18,209 bases of DNA from Pirellulaceae bacterium (GTDB lineage Bacteria; Planctomycetota; Planctomycetia; Pirellulales; Pirellulaceae): positions 1 through 18,209 of the forward strand of contig JABDKS010000490.1 in the NCBI GenBank assembly GCA_013002105.1. Direction: 5' to 3'. The notes below the pieces were generated by a model, which was not told the DNA's origin, did no database searches, and worked only from the letters and a program-made list of their open reading frames with translations. Shown in pieces: positions 15,128 to 18,209 of this stretch. Both the position numbers and the translations under genes were made by a program. The first letter of the stretch is position 1. Each line of letters begins with the position of its first letter.

Positions 15128-16699
15128 TCACTCAGGTAATTTTGGATCACACAGCAGCATTTCTGGCAGCGAACAAAACGGCGAGGCCGGTAGATTGTCA
15201 CGGTTGAAAAGATTGCAATTCTTGGGTGCGACCGAGTACGCGTAGCGGACTGCAACAGGCTTTGTGATGTGCGCACTCGTAACGACGATCTTGTCGTCGT
15301 AGATAACGGCGTCCGCTGCCCGCCAGTTTCCGTCGCTATCGGCCAGTTCAAAATGATTGAGCTTGGCGTCGCTTGTTTCTTTGACTGGAGCAAACCCGGT
15401 CTTGTCGGCAATCATCAGCCCAGACTCAGCGTGGTCGAACGCCACAGTCACACGCGGACCATCGATCGATGCAACGCGAAAAACGGGTCCGCTGAATGCG
15501 ATTTTGCGTCGATAATCGTGAGCCAATGCCCAGCGGGCCAACCGGTCGCCGACGTCGACTTTGTTGGGCGGATGAATGTTGGGGTGTTGTAAATCGATTG
15601 TGACTGCCATCCCGACATTCGGCAGATCGGTCGCAAGACGCTGCTGTTCGCGCAAATAGGGCCAGTTTGGTCCCGCACCACTGCCGGGCAACTGCACAAA
15701 ATAGACCGACAGCTTTGGATTGGAGAGTTCGTCTCGCCAGCCACGCACTAGGGCACGCATTTTGTGTTGATAATCACGTGGGTCTTCCGCGACGCCGCAA
15801 TTCGATTCACCTTGATACCAGATCAGTCCTCGCACCGGATACTTTTTGATCGGGTTGATGCGTGAGTGAAACAATCGGCCCGGCAACCAATTGTCGTTTC
15901 GTGCACGTACGCCGCCGGGTAATCGCCAGATTCCCGCCAAGTCGTCTTGGTCACCGAGCTCCAGTTCGCGAATCAAGGTCGGATGATCGGTGAACGCAGA
16001 CCGCGGTATGAACGGCTCGATGGGTGTACCGCCACGCGCTGAGTGGATGATTCCAATGGGGACACTCAGTGTTTGATGCAGTTGCTTGGCAAAGAAAAAA
16101 GCGGTGGCGGAAAAAGTGGTCACGGTTTCAGGTGCGCAGGGCGTCCATGCCGGCGTTGCACCGAGTTCGTCGAGCGACTGCCGTGACGGGCCATCTTGGA
16201 TACGGACGGACCGGATTGCCGGAAAATCATAGGACGGGATTTCATTGCGAACTTCCGGGGCCGATTTTGCCACCGCGGCGACGGTCATGTCCATGTTGGA
16301 TTGACCGCTAGCATGCCAAACTTCGCCAATCAGGAGGTCGGATCGCTGCAGGTTGTCGCTCTCGCAGGTCACTCGTAACGCCAACGGATTCAGCGAGGCC
16401 TCTTGAGCCGGTATATCGACGCGCCAAATTCCTTTGTCACTGGCGGTTGTCCGTGCGTCGAGCGACCCCAAGCGGACCATCACTTCAGCGCCGGGTTTCG
16501 CCGTTCCCCAAATGGGAATGGGGCGATCGCGTTGCAACACGGCGTGATCGGTAAAGATCTTCGCCAATGTTGTTTGTGTGGAGGTGGTTTGTGCCAATGC
16601 GACCGATGCGCTACCGTACACGGCGAATACGACAGCCAGGAATCCAGCGATCGCAGGGGATGTGCGGCGGTTGCGAAATATAAAATGCATCATTTCCAT
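15128..16699 (-). CDS. Sialate O-acetylesterase family (SGNH hydrolase), secreted
   Basis: From the ATG at 16699 this is 523 residues. The start was chosen because MEMMHFIFRNRR followed by a hydrophobic stretch ending SVALA|Q is a clean signal peptide. The first in-frame ATG, at 16735, adds 12 residues including HHH that fit poorly, but it cannot be excluded. Family motifs are clear: KIFTDHAVLQRDRPIPIWG, the nucleophile block WHASGQSNMDM (Ser134), LIWYQGESNCG, and the Asp-His block NIHPPNKVDVGDRLA. The product removes O-acetyl esters from sialic acid or, in planctomycetes, more likely from algal polysaccharides, after export. It is downstream of the helicase, whose stop lies 4 nt before the ATG at 16735, so read-through transcription is likely though the functions are unrelated. 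It converges on the repeat element. Confidence 0.9.
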   Translation of the reverse strand: MEMMHFIFRNRRTSPAIAGFLAVVFAVYGSASVALAQTTSTQTTLAKIFTDHAVLQRDRPIPIWGTAKPGAEVMVRLGSLDARTTASDKGIWRVDIPAQEASLNPLALRVTCESDNLQRSDLLIGEVWHASGQSNMDMTVAAVAKSAPEVRNEIPSYDFPAIRSVRIQDGPSRQSLDELGATPAWTPCAPETVTTFSATAFFFAKQLHQTLSVPIGIIHSARGGTPIEPFIPRSAFTDHPTLIRELELGDQDDLAGIWRLPGGVRARNDNWLPGRLFHSRINPIKKYPVRGLIWYQGESNCGVAEDPRDYQHKMRALVRGWRDELSNPKLSVYFVQLPGSGAGPNWPYLREQQRLATDLPNVGMAVTIDLQHPNIHPPNKVDVGDRLARWALAHDYRRKIAFSGPVFRVASIDGPRVTVAFDHAESGLMIADKTGFAPVKETSDAKLNHFELADSDGNWRAADAVIYDDKIVVTSAHITKPVAVRYAYSVAPKNCNLFNRDNLPASPFCSLPEMLLCDPKLPE

Positions 16700-16739
16700 G
16701 TGCACAGTGTGGTGGTGTTCGATGGCCAGCAACATGCCG

Positions 16740-18209
16740 TCACCGATGGTTGTCAGCAGCGCACAAGCGAATCAGGCGTTGGGTTTCGGCGCCGGGATCA
16801 TCGTACCAGTCCTTTCCCAGTACATGCGTGATTGTCCATCCAAAGTCTTGCAGCAGTTTTGGTCGTTGCACGTCGCGTTCGAAGGGATCTGAATCACGAT
16901 AGCCGGCATCATCCAGCAAAACCCCGAGTCGATATTTGGAGTCGCCCGATTTTTTGACAGCGATATCGATTCGGAAATGACTTTGCCCGACGTCCTGATC
17001 GACGATCCACCCGGCGTCGCGCAATACCTCGGTGACTTGCCGTTTCAACGCACTCGTGTTAGGCGTTGTATCGACCGTGGTCAGCCTCCGCGCGAGGGCA
17101 AGTCGATGCAAGAGGTTTGTCGCTTCCTCGTGCCGTTGGGCCGAATGTGCATCGGCGTAGTGGAGATAATCGCGAAGGGTCGCGGCACCCGTGTTGTAAT
17201 CGTTGGTAATGGCGGTGTGGCGGATACTCGAGACAATCGCCATGTGGTATTTCGCGCGACTGAATGCAACGTTCAATCGTTTTTCGCCGCCACTCTTGTT
17301 GATCGGTCCGAAATTCATCCGCATGCGTGCATTCGCGTCCGGGCCGTAGCAGATGCTAAGCAGTACGATGTCGCGTTCGTCGCCCTGAATATTCTCCAAG
17401 TTCTTGACCAGTAGTCCGGCAAACTGACCGTTTTCTTCTCTCACCGATTCGCGGTCCAGGCGCTCGGCAAAATCAGGGTCTTCCTCTGCCAAGCGGCTCA
17501 AGGCGGATTCGATTTCCGATTGTTGGGCTTCGGAGAAAGCGATCACACCAATCGTTGGATTCGGCGGGATTTGTTCGACGCCATCGGGAGGTGTGACCTC
17601 CCCGCAAAGCAATTCGCGGACCATCAACGCAATGTGATCGGCTTCGACACGATTGCGTCGATTTTCGTAGCATCCGTTCTCGAGAAAGTGAAAACTGATG
17701 GGACGGTCGTAGAACATCGCTGCCGCCTGCCGGGTCTGGTCAGGGGATGCTGCGTCGGTCGGCAACTTCGTTGGACCGGGCAGATGTTCTTCGGGAACGG
17801 TCAGCAACCGCCCATCGTAAAATCGCCAGTTAGAAAAACTGATCAATGATTCGCTACGGCTACGATAGTGCCAGCCCAGCATCGTCGACGGCAGCGTGCG
17901 ATCGGCGAAACCCAGAAAACTTGCTGACGATAGGTCGTAACTAATGTCCTCGCCATCGTCGTCGGTGACCATGATGTCGCCTGATTCGTCGTCATCGCTA
18001 CGTTTGGTCGAAAAAAAGTTGGTGGGTGGCAGCTGCATCTGATCGCCCACGACGATGACCTGCTTTCCCCGGCACAACGCGGGGACGGCGTCTTCGAGTG
18101 TAACTTGGCTGGCTTCGTCAAAAATCACCACATCGACCTCGGTAGTCAGCGGCAATGTGTCCGAAACGCTGAGCGGACTCATTAACCACACAGGTTTCAG
18201 GTCAACAAT
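16740..18209 (-). CDS. UPF1-like SF1 helicase with C-terminal MTES_1575-type nuclease-like domain, 5'-truncated
   Basis: The frame is open from the right edge, so only the last 489 residues are seen; the N-terminal part and Walker A are outside. In this numbering motif II is FDEAS (D31-E32), and motif III is VVGDQMQLPPT (54-63). The next blocks are LGWHYRSRSESLISFSNWRFYDGRL, NIQGDERDIVLLSICYG and motif VI, RLNVAFSRAKYHMAIV. This is the superfamily 1 DNA2/NAM7/UPF1 group. The last 100 residues resemble the REase_MTES_1575 (Vsr-like) domain seen in DUF4011/DUF3320 helicases: LRDAGW, FRIDIAV, LGVLLDDAGYRDSDPFERDVQRPKLLQDFGW. The usual IECDG reads VLLDD, so the catalytic glutamate seems to be Leu and activity is doubtful. 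Such fused helicase-nucleases occur in DNA repair and in defence loci; neither role is shown here. Confidence 0.9.
   Translation of the reverse strand: MVDLKPVWLMSPLSVSDTLPLTTEVDVVIFDEASQVTLEDAVPALCRGKQVIVVGDQMQLPPTNFFSTKRSDDDESGDIMVTDDDGEDISYDLSSASFLGFADRTLPSTMLGWHYRSRSESLISFSNWRFYDGRLLTVPEEHLPGPTKLPTDAASPDQTRQAAAMFYDRPISFHFLENGCYENRRNRVEADHIALMVRELLCGEVTPPDGVEQIPPNPTIGVIAFSEAQQSEIESALSRLAEEDPDFAERLDRESVREENGQFAGLLVKNLENIQGDERDIVLLSICYGPDANARMRMNFGPINKSGGEKRLNVAFSRAKYHMAIVSSIRHTAITNDYNTGAATLRDYLHYADAHSAQRHEEATNLLHRLALARRLTTVDTTPNTSALKRQVTEVLRDAGWIVDQDVGQSHFRIDIAVKKSGDSKYRLGVLLDDAGYRDSDPFERDVQRPKLLQDFGWTITHVLGKDWYDDPGAETQRLIRLCAADNHR

Noticed and set aside
16740..18209. The right-edge helicase and the AAA/VWA operon as one defence island
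   Set aside because: They are 11 kb apart with housekeeping and envelope genes between, and no integrase, restriction-modification or other defence marker was seen.

Overview
The window looks like ordinary chromosome from a planctomycete, probably a Pirellulaceae/Rhodopirellula-type marine bacterium. That is inferred from the gene content, not from any marker gene: a sialate O-acetylesterase, a DUF4159 protein, a PQQ-type beta-propeller lipoprotein, a TPR-redoxin fusion, a large secreted esterase, mostly weak ribosome-binding sites and many secreted proteins of unknown role. No tRNA, rRNA, CRISPR array, integrase or transposase was seen.

Layout. 1-1045 (-) is acetate kinase, cut by the left edge. 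1161-1586 (-) is a small four-helix membrane protein. 1787-5353 (+) is a two-gene operon: an ATPase made of two fused MoxR-like AAA+ modules, then a protein with a C-terminal von Willebrand A domain and an intact MIDAS metal site. A hairpin at 5413-5437 separates it from the convergent 5489-5980 (-) gene, a membrane-anchored protein with a Tyr/Pro/Asn/Gln repeat. 6238-7599 (+) is a beta-propeller lipoprotein. 7751-8011 (+) is a small protein of unknown function. 8012-8340 has no convincing gene. 8341-10698 (+) is a secreted TPR plus thioredoxin-fold protein. 10804-12984 (+) is a secreted protein with two alpha/beta-hydrolase-like modules. 13116-13859 and 13856-14725 (+) overlap by 4 bp and encode a Tat-exported cupin-like protein and a DUF4159 protein. 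14726-15127 is intergenic and holds an inverted-repeat element of about 210 bp. 15128-16699 (-) is a sialate O-acetylesterase. 16740-18209 (-) is the C-terminal part of a UPF1-like SF1 helicase with an end-nuclease-like domain, cut by the right edge.

How the genes work together. The clearest functional unit is the twin-AAA/VWA pair at 1787-5353, built like the RavA-ViaA and MoxR-VWA chaperone systems but with the ATPase duplicated inside one chain. Its substrate cannot be read from the window. The remaining genes look like cell-envelope and polysaccharide or glycan-ester metabolism typical of this phylum. The helicase-nuclease at the right edge is the only gene with a possible link to genome defence, and that link is weak here.
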